From contig NZ_CP009122.1 of assembly GCF_000803645.1 (NCBI RefSeq), positions 3,510,501 through 3,574,500 of the forward strand: a DNA stretch of 64,000 bases. Reading direction: 5' to 3'. This DNA is from Sphingopyxis fribergensis. Its GTDB lineage: Bacteria > Pseudomonadota > Alphaproteobacteria > Sphingomonadales > Sphingomonadaceae. Every line of letters begins with the position of its first letter. Position 1 is the first letter of the stretch. The position numbers and the translations under genes are program-made. The notes beneath the pieces are model-generated. The model saw only the letters and a list, made by a program, of their open reading frames with translations. It ran no database searches and had not been told where the DNA came from. Shown here piece by piece: positions 49,460 to 58,013 of the stretch.

Positions 49460-49606
49460 TCAATCGTAGACGATCAGCGCGATGGTGACGGTGAGTTCGA
49501 ACACCGACGGCCCCGACGAGGCGTTTTCGCCCATCAGCGAGCCGAACAATCCGACCGCGGTGTCGAGCAAAGGCAGCGCCTCGATATCGATGGTTGGCAG
49601 ACCCAT
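49460..49606 (-). CDS. 48-residue acidic peptide, candidate precursor
   Basis: The sequence starts MGLPTIDIEALPLLDTAVGL, continues FGSLMGENASSGPSVFELTV, and ends TIALIVYD. It contains six acidic residues and no Lys, Arg, His, Cys or Trp. AGGAGGGGG starts 12 bases before the ATG, the strongest ribosome binding site in this part of the window, so high expression is likely. It is the first gene of a leftward run of three, 70 bp ahead of protein B. A leader-like amphipathic N-half and a Gly/Ser-rich hinge followed by a hydrophobic C-terminus fit a modified-peptide precursor. A small structural or signalling protein is possible too. Confidence 0.6.
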   Translation of the reverse strand: MGLPTIDIEALPLLDTAVGLFGSLMGENASSGPSVFELTVTIALIVYD

Positions 49607-49782
49607 ATTCCCCCTCCTGTCCTTGACCGGCGACGCGACTTGCCGCCGGGAACAGCGCTAGGAAGGCGCGGGGGCGCTTCCCAGTTAACTTATCGTAATC
49701 AGGCGCATGTCGCTGGTCGAAGCAGGGTTGCGGCGGCGCGCACCGGGGATAGAGTGGCGGCGCCGAAACCGGGAGATCTGTC

Positions 49783-50733
49783 ATGCACCGCGCTATCGCC
49801 GCCGCCCTCTGCGCCCTCTTGCTCGCAGCCCCCGCGGCGGCCGAAACCCTGCTCGTCGGCAACAAGGGCGAGGACACGCTGAGCGTCATCGCGCTGGCGT
49901 CGGGGGAGGAGCTGGCGCGGCTGCCAACGGGCAAGATGCCGCACGAGATCGCGGTGTCGCCCGACGGCAAGCAGGCGGCGGTCGTCGCCTATGGCAGCAC
50001 GACGATCGATGTGTTCGATGTGGCGAGCCGGACGAAGGTGAGGACGATCGACCTTAGCCCCAACCAGCGGCCGCACGGATTGCTGTGGCTGTCCGACGGG
50101 CGGCTGGTCGCGACGACCGAAGGCAGTGATTCCGTCGCGGTGGTAGCGCCCGATGGCAAGCTGACGTCGATTTCGACCGGGCAGAAGGGCACGCATATGA
50201 TCGTCGTCGCGCCCGACAACCGCACCGCCTATACCGCCAATATCGGATCGGGGACGGTGAGCATACTCGACCTGAAGACCGCGGAAAAGCTGCGCGACCT
50301 GACCATCGGCGGCAAGCCCGAGGGGCTGGCGCTGACCAAGCGCGGGCGCGAATTGTGGGTCGGCGACCTCGAAGCCCCGCGCGTGTCGATCTGGGATACG
50401 AAGACGGGCAAGAAGATCGCCGAACAAGCGGTCGATCCGGTCGCGATCCGCGTGCTGGCGAGCCCCGACGGCAAGCTGGTGGCGACGAGCAATATTAAGA
50501 GCGGCACAATCAGCCTGTTCGATGCCGAAACGCGCGCGCTGGTGCGGACCATCAAGGTGTCGGGCAATGCCGCGAAGGGGCAGGTCACCTTGCTGTTCAG
50601 CGCCGATTCGAAGCGGCTCTATGCGGCCGAGACCGGGCACGACCAGGTGGCCGAGATCGACGTTGCGAGCGGCGCCGTGCTACGCCGGATCGCAGCGGGC
50701 AAGAATGGCGACGGGCTGGCGATCGCGCCTTAG
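49783..50733 (+). CDS. Secreted YVTN-family beta-propeller protein
   Basis: A 316-residue protein with a signal peptide (1-19, ending AAPAAAE). The rest is made of YVTN-like blades, for example MPHEIAVSPDGKQAAVVAYG, DNRTAYTANIGSGTVSILDL and SPDGKLVATSNIKSGTISLF, about seven in all. Such propellers bind proteins or cofactors in the periplasm, and some act with quinoprotein or c-type cytochrome systems. It is divergent from the peptide cassette (176 bp), and a shared promoter region is possible. No catalytic residue was seen. Confidence 0.82.
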   Translation: MHRAIAAALCALLLAAPAAAETLLVGNKGEDTLSVIALASGEELARLPTGKMPHEIAVSPDGKQAAVVAYGSTTIDVFDVASRTKVRTIDLSPNQRPHGLLWLSDGRLVATTEGSDSVAVVAPDGKLTSISTGQKGTHMIVVAPDNRTAYTANIGSGTVSILDLKTAEKLRDLTIGGKPEGLALTKRGRELWVGDLEAPRVSIWDTKTGKKIAEQAVDPVAIRVLASPDGKLVATSNIKSGTISLFDAETRALVRTIKVSGNAAKGQVTLLFSADSKRLYAAETGHDQVAEIDVASGAVLRRIAAGKNGDGLAIAP

Positions 50734-50774
50734 GGGCGTGCATGTGGATGGCGGGATTAGGGTGGGAAGCGGGC

Positions 50775-50936
50775 GTTCACCCTCTCCCGTCGGGAGAGGG
50801 ATATGCAGGCTTGGTTGCGCAGCAACCTAGCCGAAGTTGGGTGAGGGGATCACCCGTCAACTGCGCAGACGAACCTCAGACACCCTCACCCAACCCTCTC
50901 CCAAGGGGAGAGGACTAGACGGCCGCAATCGGTCGC
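50775..50936. repeat. Long palindromic repeat, copy 2
   Basis: The 126-bp core (50788-50913) matches 40184-40309 exactly by eye. It lies between the beta-propeller and siroheme genes, in opposite transcription directions, and its right edge touches the stop codon of the latter. Confidence 0.9.
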
Positions 50937-51724
50937 TAGCCGTCCTTCCCCAAACCCGACATCTCGAGCCAGAGCGAGAGGCCGGGCTGCGGATCGGCGG
51001 GCGGCGCATCGGCACGGTGGCGGACCGCATCGGCGCGCGCGCGGTCAAGGATCGCGGCGGGGATGGCCGCCGGGTGGAAGATATGGTCGGCCTCGCCGAG
51101 AAGCCGCGCGGCGCGCAGCGTGAGGTCGTCAGGGTCGAAGCTCACCAGCGCGATCGTTTCGAGGCGCGGGGGCCGGGTCGCAGCATCGGCGGCGAGCCAG
51201 TCGTCGACGCGGTCGGGCGAGCCTTCGTCGAACGGGTCGAGCGCGCCGCCCCGTACCAGCGCGGCGTCGATGGCGCGGCGGCGGTCGGCGGCGGCGGGCC
51301 AGCGCGCCTTCATCGCCGCGCGCGCGGCGTAGAGCGCCGATGCCAGCGCGCCCAGCCGCGCCGGAAGCAGCACCTCGATGCGCTGGCGCACCGCCTTGGC
51401 GAGACCCGCCGACGCGCCGCCCGTCCCGATCGCGATTGTCACCGGGGCGCGGTCGACGATCGCGGGAGTGGTGAAATCGCAGAGGTCGGGGCGATCGACG
51501 ACGTTGACGAGCAGGCCGCGCGCGCGGAGGTCGGCGGCGGCGGTGCGGGCTTCGGCCTCGTCGTCGAGCGCGACGAAGGCGATGGTCGCGCCATGTTCCC
51601 AGGCCGGAACGATGCGCCCGCGCGCGCGCTCGATCAGGCGGGCCTTGGCATCGGCGGCCTCCCCTTCGCCGACCAGCACCACGGTGCGGCCGGTGAGGTT
51701 GAGGAAGATGGGGAGTTGGTGCAT
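50936..51724 (-). CDS. Siroheme-synthase-like precorrin-2 dehydrogenase with vestigial methyltransferase part
   Basis: A 262-residue protein. Residues 1-140 are a CysG_N-type NAD-binding domain (LPIFLNLTGRTVVLVGEGEA, RPDLCDFTTPAIVDRAPVTI, then AIGTGGASAGLAKAVRQRIE). Residues about 140-200 fit the Sirohm_synth linker. The C-terminus (IALVSFDPDDLTLRAARLLG, then EADHIFHPAAIPAAIL) resembles only the beginning of the uroporphyrinogen methyltransferase domain, which then stops. It probably catalyses NAD oxidation of precorrin-2 and perhaps iron insertion. The stop codon abuts a repeat, so the gene may have been shortened by repeat insertion. Confidence 0.78.
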   Translation of the reverse strand: MHQLPIFLNLTGRTVVLVGEGEAADAKARLIERARGRIVPAWEHGATIAFVALDDEAEARTAAADLRARGLLVNVVDRPDLCDFTTPAIVDRAPVTIAIGTGGASAGLAKAVRQRIEVLLPARLGALASALYAARAAMKARWPAAADRRRAIDAALVRGGALDPFDEGSPDRVDDWLAADAATRPPRLETIALVSFDPDDLTLRAARLLGEADHIFHPAAIPAAILDRARADAVRHRADAPPADPQPGLSLWLEMSGLGKDG

Positions 51725-51742
51725 CGAATTGGCCCTTTTACT

Positions 51743-51825
51743 CGTCACCCCGGACTTGATCCGGCATCCATGACCCCTGTCGCGCCGTTAGACCATGGAC
51801 CCCGGATCAAGTCCGGGGTGACGCA
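51743..51825. repeat. Palindromic repeat, CCCCGGACTTGATCCGG type
   Basis: CGTCACCCCGGACTTGATCC and GGATCAAGTCCGGGGTGACG are inverted around a short spacer. Located between lysA and the siroheme gene, both leftward. Confidence 0.87.
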
Positions 51826-51866
51826 GAAAAGGTCGCATCGCCGCCCATTCGCGCAACCGCGCCGTA

Positions 51867-53126
51867 TCAGTCGATCCAGTCGGGCACGCGCTCGGCGGCC
51901 ATGATCGTGCCCGCGGTGATGCGATCGGCGACGACGACATAGCGGTCGCCGTCGACAAGCACCTCGGGAACGAGACTGCGGCTGTTATAGGTCGATGCCA
52001 TCGTAGCCCCATAAGCGCCCGCGGTGCGGAAGACCGCGAGGTCGCCCTCCCCGACCTTGTCGGTGACGCGGTCGCGCGCAAAGGTGTCGCCGGTTTCGCA
52101 CACCGGGCCGACGATCGACGCGGTCATCGTCTCGCCGGTCGGCTTGACGGCAACGAAGTCGTGATAGGCATCGTAGAGCGCCGGGCGCGCGAGGTCGTTC
52201 ATCGCGGCGTCGACGATCACGAACGGGCTGGTCGCGCCGGGCTTGACCCAGAGAACTTCGGTCAGCAGCACGCCGGTGTTGCCGGCGATCACGCGGCCGG
52301 GTTCGAACATCAGGGTGACGTCCCAATCCTTCGTCACGCGCGCGACCATCGCGCCATATTCGGCGGGGCTCGGCGGATTGTCGTCGGCCTTGTACGGTAC
52401 GCCGAGGCCCCCGCCGAGGTCGACATGGGTGATGCTGTGCCCCGCAGCGCGCAGCTCGGCCACGAGCTGGCCGACGCGGGTGAACGCCGCTTCGAGCGGC
52501 GCGAGGCTGGTAAGCTGGCTGCCAATATGGACCGCAATGCCGCGCATGTTGAGCCCCGGCAGCGCCGCGAGACGGCCGAAGATTTCGGGGGCGACATCGA
52601 TGCCGACACCGAACTTGTTATCGGCCTTGCCGGTCGAAATCTTGGCATGCGTGCCCGCGTCGACATCGGGATTGACGCGCAGCACGGCGGGCGCAGTCAT
52701 TTCCTTGGCGAGCGCGATTTTGGCGAGCGCGACGCCTTCGGGCTCATGTTCGATATTGAACTGGCCGATGCCGCGGTCGAGCCCCTGCGCCAGCTCGGCG
52801 CGCGTCTTGCCGACGCCCGAAAAGACGATGTCCTCGGGCGCCATGCCCGCCGCGAGCGCGCGTTCGAGCTCGCCGCCGGAGACGACGTCGGCGCCATAGC
52901 CCTGCCGCGCGAGGACGCGGAGCACGCCGAGGTTGGGGTTGCACTTGATCGCAAAGGCGAGGTGCTTCTTCGGAACATCCTTCAGTCCGTCGCGGAAAGC
53001 CTGCGCATGGCGTTCGAGCGTTGCGCGCGAATAGACATAGACGGGGGTACCGATTTCTTCGGCGATGCGTGGCAGCGGAATGTCTTCGGCGTGCATCACG
53101 CCGTCACGAAATTCAAAATGGTTCAT
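51867..53126 (-). CDS. lysA: Diaminopimelate decarboxylase
   Basis: A 419-residue PLP enzyme, the last step of lysine synthesis from meso-DAP. The PLP lysine is in HLAFAIKCNPNLGVLRVL (about residue 61), the phosphate-binding glycines are in HVDLGGGLGVPY (about 235), and the active-site cysteine region is GPVCETGDTFARD (about 345-357). Length and motifs match LysA rather than the ornithine or arginine relatives. It is downstream of an LptM-like lipoprotein gene and argH, 18 bp from the former. Confidence 0.95.
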   Translation of the reverse strand: MNHFEFRDGVMHAEDIPLPRIAEEIGTPVYVYSRATLERHAQAFRDGLKDVPKKHLAFAIKCNPNLGVLRVLARQGYGADVVSGGELERALAAGMAPEDIVFSGVGKTRAELAQGLDRGIGQFNIEHEPEGVALAKIALAKEMTAPAVLRVNPDVDAGTHAKISTGKADNKFGVGIDVAPEIFGRLAALPGLNMRGIAVHIGSQLTSLAPLEAAFTRVGQLVAELRAAGHSITHVDLGGGLGVPYKADDNPPSPAEYGAMVARVTKDWDVTLMFEPGRVIAGNTGVLLTEVLWVKPGATSPFVIVDAAMNDLARPALYDAYHDFVAVKPTGETMTASIVGPVCETGDTFARDRVTDKVGEGDLAVFRTAGAYGATMASTYNSRSLVPEVLVDGDRYVVVADRITAGTIMAAERVPDWID

Positions 53127-53144
53127 GGAGTAAAGTCCTGGAGC

Positions 53145-53396
53145 TCAGCCCGGAGGCGGCAAGTCAAAATCGTCGGCTTCGCGTTGTTCGGACCGTTTGA
53201 GAAGTTCGTCGCTGCGCGCGGGCCGGGCCTGCGCGTCGGGCGTCGTAAGCTCCTCCGTAGTCGGGGCGCGGGTGGCGCCGACGGGAATCACCGGAGCAGG
53301 CTGGCCTGCCACGGGCTTCAAATCTTCTCTGCTGCCGCACGCGCCGAGCAGCGCGGTTGTAGCCATGCCAATCAGGATGAGGCGCTTCGTCGCCAT
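53145..53396 (-). CDS. LptM/YifL-like small lipoprotein
   Basis: An 83-residue protein with a signal peptide and lipobox (ATTALLGACGSREDLKPVAG). The Cys-Gly-x-x-x-x-Leu-x-Pro start of the mature part matches the LptM (YifL) pattern, although GPL is replaced by EDL. The remainder is Pro/Arg/Asp-rich and disordered. In E. coli LptM helps LptD oxidative maturation. The ATG overlaps the argH stop by 1 bp (TGATG), and lysA follows. This argH-lipoprotein-lysA order is widespread in alphaproteobacteria. Confidence 0.75.
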   Translation of the reverse strand: MATKRLILIGMATTALLGACGSREDLKPVAGQPAPVIPVGATRAPTTEELTTPDAQARPARSDELLKRSEQREADDFDLPPPG

Positions 53397-54799
53397 CAAA
53401 TCGTTCCTTCCAGCGCCGCGCGGGCCGCGGCGATGGCCTGTCTTACCCGTTCGGGCGCCGTGCCGCCATAGCTGGTGCGGCTGGCGACCGACGCCTCGAC
53501 GGTCAGCGCCGCGAGCACGTCGGGGGTGACCGCGGCGTGGATCGCCGCGGCGTCGCCTGCGGGGAGCGCCGACAGCTCGACGTCCAGTTCCTCGGCGCGC
53601 TTCACGCACGAACCGACGACATGATGCGCCTCGCGGAACGGCAGCCCCGCCTCGCGCACCAGCCAGTCGGCGAGGTCGGTCGCGGTCGAATAGCCCGAGG
53701 CGGCAAGCGCGCGCATACGGTCGGTGCGGAAGGTCAGCGTTTCGACCATGCCGGTCATCGCCGCTAGCGACAGCGCGAGCGCGTCGAAGGCGCCGAAGAC
53801 CGTTTCCTTGTCGTCCTGCAGATCCTTCGAATAAGTGAGCGGCAGCCCCTTCACGATGACCGCGAGCCGCTGGAAGGCGCCGAGCAGCAGACCGGCGCGC
53901 CCGCGCACCAGTTCGGCGGCGTCGGGATTGCGCTTTTGCGGCATGATCGAGCTGCCCGTCGACCAGGCATCGGGCAGGCTGATGAAACCGAAGGGCTGGC
54001 TGGCCCAGATCACGATCTCTTCGGCGAGACGCGACAGATGGATCGCGGCGATCGACGCCGACGCGCAGAATTCGAGCGCGAAATCGCGGTCGGACACCGC
54101 ATCGATGCTGTTCGCCATCGGGCGGTCGAAGCCGAGCGCGGCGGCGGTCGCATGGCGGTCGACCGGGAAGCCGGTCCCCGCAAGCGCCGCGGCGCCGAGC
54201 GGCGATTCATTCAGGCGGGTGCGCGCGTCGGCGAAGCGCGACCGGTCGCGGCCCAGCATCTCGACATAGGCGAGCAGATGATGGCCGAGCGTCACCGGCT
54301 GCGCGACCTGCAAATGCGTGAAGCCCGGCATGATGCTGTCTGCATGTTCGTCGGCGCGCGCCAGCAGCGCGGCCTGCATCGCGGCGAGGCCCGCGTCGAT
54401 GCGCTCACATGCGGTGCGCGTCCACAGGCGGAAATCGGTCGCGACCTGATCGTTGCGCGAGCGCGCGGTGTGGAGGCGCCCGGCAGCCTCGCCGACCAAT
54501 TCCTTCAGCCGCGATTCGACAGTCATGTGGATATCTTCGAGCGCGAGGTCGACCGGCACGCCGTTCGCAGCGAATTCCACGGCGATCTGCGCGAGGCCGC
54601 GGTCGATTTGAGCCGCGTCGTCGGTGCCGATGATGCCCGCGCCGCCCAGCATCGCGGCGTGCGCGCGGCTCGCGGCGATATCTTCTTCCCACAGGCGTTT
54701 GTCGACCGGGATCGACGCGTTAATCTCTTGCATGATCGCCGCGGGTCCGCCACCGAAGCGGCCGCCCCACATGCTGTTGCTGTCTGGAGAATTCGCCAT
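53396..54799 (-). CDS. argH: Argininosuccinate lyase
   Basis: A 467-residue enzyme that releases arginine and fumarate. The family signature is [12 protein letters not shown] (about residues 285-296), with the catalytic Ser in the flexible loop, and [14 protein letters not shown] (about 113-126) and the MWGGRF opening are also conserved. It forms a tight leftward operon with the lipoprotein and lysA. Its start codon overlaps with that of the divergent tlpA-like gene. A shorter start at MWGGRF has no better ribosome binding site. Confidence 0.95.
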   Translation of the reverse strand: MANSPDSNSMWGGRFGGGPAAIMQEINASIPVDKRLWEEDIAASRAHAAMLGGAGIIGTDDAAQIDRGLAQIAVEFAANGVPVDLALEDIHMTVESRLKELVGEAAGRLHTARSRNDQVATDFRLWTRTACERIDAGLAAMQAALLARADEHADSIMPGFTHLQVAQPVTLGHHLLAYVEMLGRDRSRFADARTRLNESPLGAAALAGTGFPVDRHATAAALGFDRPMANSIDAVSDRDFALEFCASASIAAIHLSRLAEEIVIWASQPFGFISLPDAWSTGSSIMPQKRNPDAAELVRGRAGLLLGAFQRLAVIVKGLPLTYSKDLQDDKETVFGAFDALALSLAAMTGMVETLTFRTDRMRALAASGYSTATDLADWLVREAGLPFREAHHVVGSCVKRAEELDVELSALPAGDAAAIHAAVTPDVLAALTVEASVASRTSYGGTAPERVRQAIAAARAALEGTI

Positions 54800-55394
54800 G
54801 CGCCGCGTTCCAAGCCCGTATCTTGCGATCCTCGCCGTGCTTCTGGCCGGATCGATCGCGGGCTGCGATAGGGAAAAGCAGGCGGACGGGCAAGCGGGGC
54901 AAGGCCAAGCAAATGTTTCGGCGGGCCAAGCGAAGGGCGTCGGCCAGTTCGAATATCAGATTGACCGCAGCCACAAGGGTGAGGCGGCGCCGACCGCAGC
55001 GTTTCGCGGCCCCGACGATGCTGCGGTGACGCTCGCGACATTTCGTGGGCGTCCGCTGCTCGTCAACCTCTGGGCGACCTGGTGCGCGCCTTGCGTCGCT
55101 GAAATGCCAACGCTCGATGCGATGGCGGCGAAGAGCGGCAAACGCATGACGGTGATCGCGGTGGCGCAGGATTTGCAGGGTGCCGAAATCGTCGACCCAT
55201 GGTTTCAGAAGGCCGGATTGAAGGCGCTGCAACCCTATATCGATCCGCAGAACGGTTTGCTCGATGCCGCGAACAGCGCCTTGCCGACGAGCATCTATTA
55301 TGACGCCAAGGGGCGAGAGATCTGGCGCGTGGTGGGCGCGATCGATTGGCAGGGTAAAGAAGCAAAGGCGTTGTTGGCCGAGGGTGCGTCCTAA
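54798..55394 (+). CDS. TlpA-like thiol-disulfide oxidoreductase lipoprotein
   Basis: A 198-residue protein. A signal peptide ends in a lipobox, [13 protein letters not shown], and the mature part has a Gln/Gly-rich linker and then a thioredoxin domain with the active site [20 protein letters not shown] (Cys pair of WCAPC) and cis-proline [12 protein letters not shown]. Such proteins reduce periplasmic disulfides, for example for cytochrome c maturation. GGAG is 8 bases before the ATG. That ATG overlaps the divergent argH start (shared CATG). No ccm genes are near. Confidence 0.88.
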   Translation: MRRVPSPYLAILAVLLAGSIAGCDREKQADGQAGQGQANVSAGQAKGVGQFEYQIDRSHKGEAAPTAAFRGPDDAAVTLATFRGRPLLVNLWATWCAPCVAEMPTLDAMAAKSGKRMTVIAVAQDLQGAEIVDPWFQKAGLKALQPYIDPQNGLLDAANSALPTSIYYDAKGREIWRVVGAIDWQGKEAKALLAEGAS

Positions 55395-55410
55395 ACTACA
55401 CCAAAACCTT

Positions 55411-55484
55411 CGTCATTCCCGCGAAAGCGGGAACCCAGCGAGCAGCCGTCGCCACTGGGTTCCCGCTTTCGCGGGAATGACGAA
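55411..55484. repeat. Palindromic repeat, CATTCCCGCGAAAGCGGGAA type
   Basis: CGTCATTCCCGCGAAAGCGG and its reverse arm ending CGGGAATGACGA. Near-identical to 62059-62131 and related to 15555-15634. Confidence 0.9.
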
Positions 55485-55510
55485 TTAAGAATATCGATAT
55501 CGAGACAGAA

Positions 55511-55546
55511 GCAAGAAAGGGCGGGTGCCCCATGACACCCGCCCTT
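55511..55546 (-). terminator. Rho-independent terminator
   Basis: AAGGGCGGGTG and CACCCGCCCTT pair. On the minus strand the stem is followed by TTCTTGC, so it stops the leftward gene at 55588-55926. Confidence 0.78.
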
Positions 55547-55587
55547 CCCTGCGACCCAGAGCAAGGCTCCGGGGAACTCGGCGCGGC

Positions 55588-55926
55588 CTAGCCGCCAACC
55601 GTCACGCGGCCGGTGCGATAGCCCTTCTTGCGCATTTCCTTCACATAATCCTTGTCGGCGTCGACCACCTCGGTCTCCCATTCGTCCCACGCGTCCCAGC
55701 GGTCCTCGCGGTCGGTCGAGCGGCGAAGGTCGCTGGTCAGCTCCTTCTCGGCCTCGAGAATGTCGGTCTTGTAATTATACCATTGCTGGTTGACGACGCC
55801 CGCGATCGGGCTGGTGCGGATGTGCGGCGCCTCGAACCCCGACGGCATCGCACCATAGGGCACGGCGGCGACCGCAGCGGTGGCGGGGAGAGCCGCGAGA
55901 ATAGCAAGGGTGGTCCATTTTTTCAT
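55588..55926 (-). CDS. Secreted hypothetical protein
   Basis: A 112-residue protein with a signal peptide (1-20, ending AAVAA) and a highly charged, aromatic mature region (YNYKTDILEAEKELTSDLRR, DREDRWDAWDEWETEVVDAD, KDYVKEMRKKGYRTGRV). It is probably helical and periplasmic. No family is recognised. It has its own terminator. Confidence 0.66.
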   Translation of the reverse strand: MKKWTTLAILAALPATAAVAAVPYGAMPSGFEAPHIRTSPIAGVVNQQWYNYKTDILEAEKELTSDLRRSTDREDRWDAWDEWETEVVDADKDYVKEMRKKGYRTGRVTVGG

Positions 55927-56039
55927 CGTCCATCTCCTGATTGCCCGCCCTTTGCGGGGCGGTCAGGGGAGTCAACGAAGCGCGCGGCGATTTTCTTCGC
56001 GGCCGGACGGAGATTCGGCACGGCTGACGGCGGAATCGA

Positions 56040-57041
56040 TCAGCCGGGATGCGCTTCGTCACCGACGGCCGACCGTAGCAGGCCGCGAAAGACCTCCTGC
56101 GCGCTGCGTTTGCCCTGCGTCACGTCATACACATCGCGCGCAATCGGCATGTCGAGGCCGTAACGTTCGGCGAGCGCGATCACCGTCGGCGCGCTCTTCA
56201 CCCCCTCGGCGACCATGTTCATGCCCGCGATGATCTCGTCGATCGGGCGCCCCTTGCCGAGTTCGACCCCGACATGGCGGTTGCGCGACAAGGGGCTGGT
56301 GCAGGTTGCGATCAGGTCGCCCATGCCGGTAAGGCCGGCGAAGGTTTCGGCGCGGCCGCCCATCGCGACGCCGAGCCGGGTAATCTCCGAAAGCCCGCGC
56401 GTCATCAGTGCCGAGCGCGTGTTGTCGCCCGCCCCCAGCCCGTCGCCCATGCCGACCGCGATCGCAATGATATTCTTGAGCACCCCGCCGAGTTCGCAAC
56501 CGAGCAGATCGGTGTTGGTGTAGACGCGGAACAGCCCCGAGTGGAACACGGGCTGGAGCGCGCGGACGACGATTTCGTCCTCCATCGAGAGGACGCTCGC
56601 CGCGGCTTGTCCGGTCATAATCTCGCGCGCGAGGTTCGGGCCGGTGAGGACGCCGACAGGGTGGCCGGGGAGCACTTCCTCGATCAGCTCGGTCATGCGT
56701 TTGCCCGAGGCGAGTTCGAGGCCTTTGGTCAGGCTGATGACGGGCACCCACGGGCGAAGATGGCTTGCCGCCTCTTCGAGCACGGCGCGGAAGCTGTGCG
56801 AGGGCACCCCCATGACGAGAACGTCGGCGCCCGCGACGACTTCGGCCAGGTCGTTCGTGGCGCGGAGCGCGGACGGCAACTTGATCCCGGGAAGATATTT
56901 GTGGTTCTCGTTATCGGCATTGATGCCGTCGACGGTTTCGGCATCGCGTGCCCAAAGGGTGATCGGCGCGTTGCGCGACACCACCGAGGCAACCGTCGTC
57001 CCCCAGCTGCCCCCGCCGAGCAGCCCTACCTTCAACCGCAT
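56040..57041 (-). CDS. gpsA: NAD(P)H-dependent glycerol-3-phosphate dehydrogenase
   Basis: A 333-residue enzyme that makes sn-glycerol-3-phosphate for phospholipids from DHAP. The cofactor motif is VGLLGGGSWGTTVASVVS (about residues 5-22), the catalytic Lys is in ELGGVLKNIIAIAVGMGDGL (about 185-204), and GNDxxxAL-like DNTRSALMTRGLSEI follows. It heads a leftward series of lipid genes (to 62143). It sits 39 bp before the next gene's stop. Confidence 0.95.
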   Translation of the reverse strand: MRLKVGLLGGGSWGTTVASVVSRNAPITLWARDAETVDGINADNENHKYLPGIKLPSALRATNDLAEVVAGADVLVMGVPSHSFRAVLEEAASHLRPWVPVISLTKGLELASGKRMTELIEEVLPGHPVGVLTGPNLAREIMTGQAAASVLSMEDEIVVRALQPVFHSGLFRVYTNTDLLGCELGGVLKNIIAIAVGMGDGLGAGDNTRSALMTRGLSEITRLGVAMGGRAETFAGLTGMGDLIATCTSPLSRNRHVGVELGKGRPIDEIIAGMNMVAEGVKSAPTVIALAERYGLDMPIARDVYDVTQGKRSAQEVFRGLLRSAVGDEAHPG

Positions 57042-57080
57042 CCCACTCTCCCCGTTTTCGGGGGGAGACTGACGCGCATT

Positions 57081-58013
57081 TCAATGCTTGGCAAGAAAGC
57101 CCTTCATCACCGCCGCCGTCGCCTTGGGATCCTCGATCATCGGGACATGGCCGACATGTTCGAAGATGTGGCTCTGGCTGCCCGCGATGCCGGCTTCGAG
57201 TACGGGCACGCAGCTGACGTCGAGCAGCCGATCGTGGCGGCCCCAGATGATCAGCGTCGGCACCTTGACCTCGCCCAGCCGGTCGTTGAGCGGAAAGTCG
57301 CGGCCTTCGTTCGCAATAACCCAGAAAATGCCATCAAGCTGATCGCGATATTTGAGCGCGTCGGCATAGAGCACGGGCTTGAGGCGCGCCGGAATATAGG
57401 GCGGTTTGTGCACGACCATGCCGACCAGCCGATCGGCGTCCTCCAGTCCCGCAAGGACGAGCGGATTATAATCTTCGTTCGCGGCCTGTTTCTGCAGATC
57501 GCTTTCGTTGGCGCCGTTGACCCCGGCGTTGTCGAGCAGGATCAGGCTGGCCAGCGCGTCGGGGTAATCGATCGCATAGCGCAGCGCGATCCAGCCGCCC
57601 ATGCTGTTGCCGCCGACATGCGGGCGGTCGAGGCCGAGCGTATCTACGAAATGCTTGAGCCGCGCGGTCTGCGCTTGCAGGTCATAAGCGAGGTCGGGAT
57701 CGCGCTCATTTTCGCCGAAGCCGGGGAGATCGGGCGCGATGACATGATAATCGCGCGTGAGGTACGGCGCGATCATCGACCAATTATCCTTGTCGCCCGC
57801 AAAGCCGTGGACGAGCAGCAGCAACGGATTCGTCGGGTCGCCGCCCTCCAGATAGGGCCAGGTGCGGCCGTCGACGACGACACTCTTCTGCACCATGCCC
57901 CCTCGGCGACGCAGCAGCGCGCGGCCGATCGCGACGAGGCGGCCGGGGAAGATAAAATACATCAGCGTGAGCGCGATCATCGGCGCGAAGATCAGGACGA
58001 GCAGGATTTTCAT
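57081..58013 (-). CDS. Membrane-anchored alpha/beta hydrolase
   Basis: A 310-residue hydrolase with an N-terminal membrane helix (MKILLVLIFAPMIALTLMYF). The oxyanion turn is LLLLVHGFAGDKDNW, the nucleophile elbow is GGNSMGGWIALRY (Ser at about residue 143), and the Asp and His lie in IIWGRHDRLLD and IFEHVGHVPMIED. It probably acts on lipid or other esters. It overlaps the preceding hydrolase gene by 4 bp (ATGA), showing one operon. Confidence 0.85.
   Translation of the reverse strand: MKILLVLIFAPMIALTLMYFIFPGRLVAIGRALLRRRGGMVQKSVVVDGRTWPYLEGGDPTNPLLLLVHGFAGDKDNWSMIAPYLTRDYHVIAPDLPGFGENERDPDLAYDLQAQTARLKHFVDTLGLDRPHVGGNSMGGWIALRYAIDYPDALASLILLDNAGVNGANESDLQKQAANEDYNPLVLAGLEDADRLVGMVVHKPPYIPARLKPVLYADALKYRDQLDGIFWVIANEGRDFPLNDRLGEVKVPTLIIWGRHDRLLDVSCVPVLEAGIAGSQSHIFEHVGHVPMIEDPKATAAVMKGFLAKH

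Noticed and set aside
50740..50935. A short coding gene on the plus strand between the propeller and siroheme genes
   Set aside because: The open frames are within the 126-bp repeat, and the same frames recur at 40.2 kb, so they are repeat sequence.
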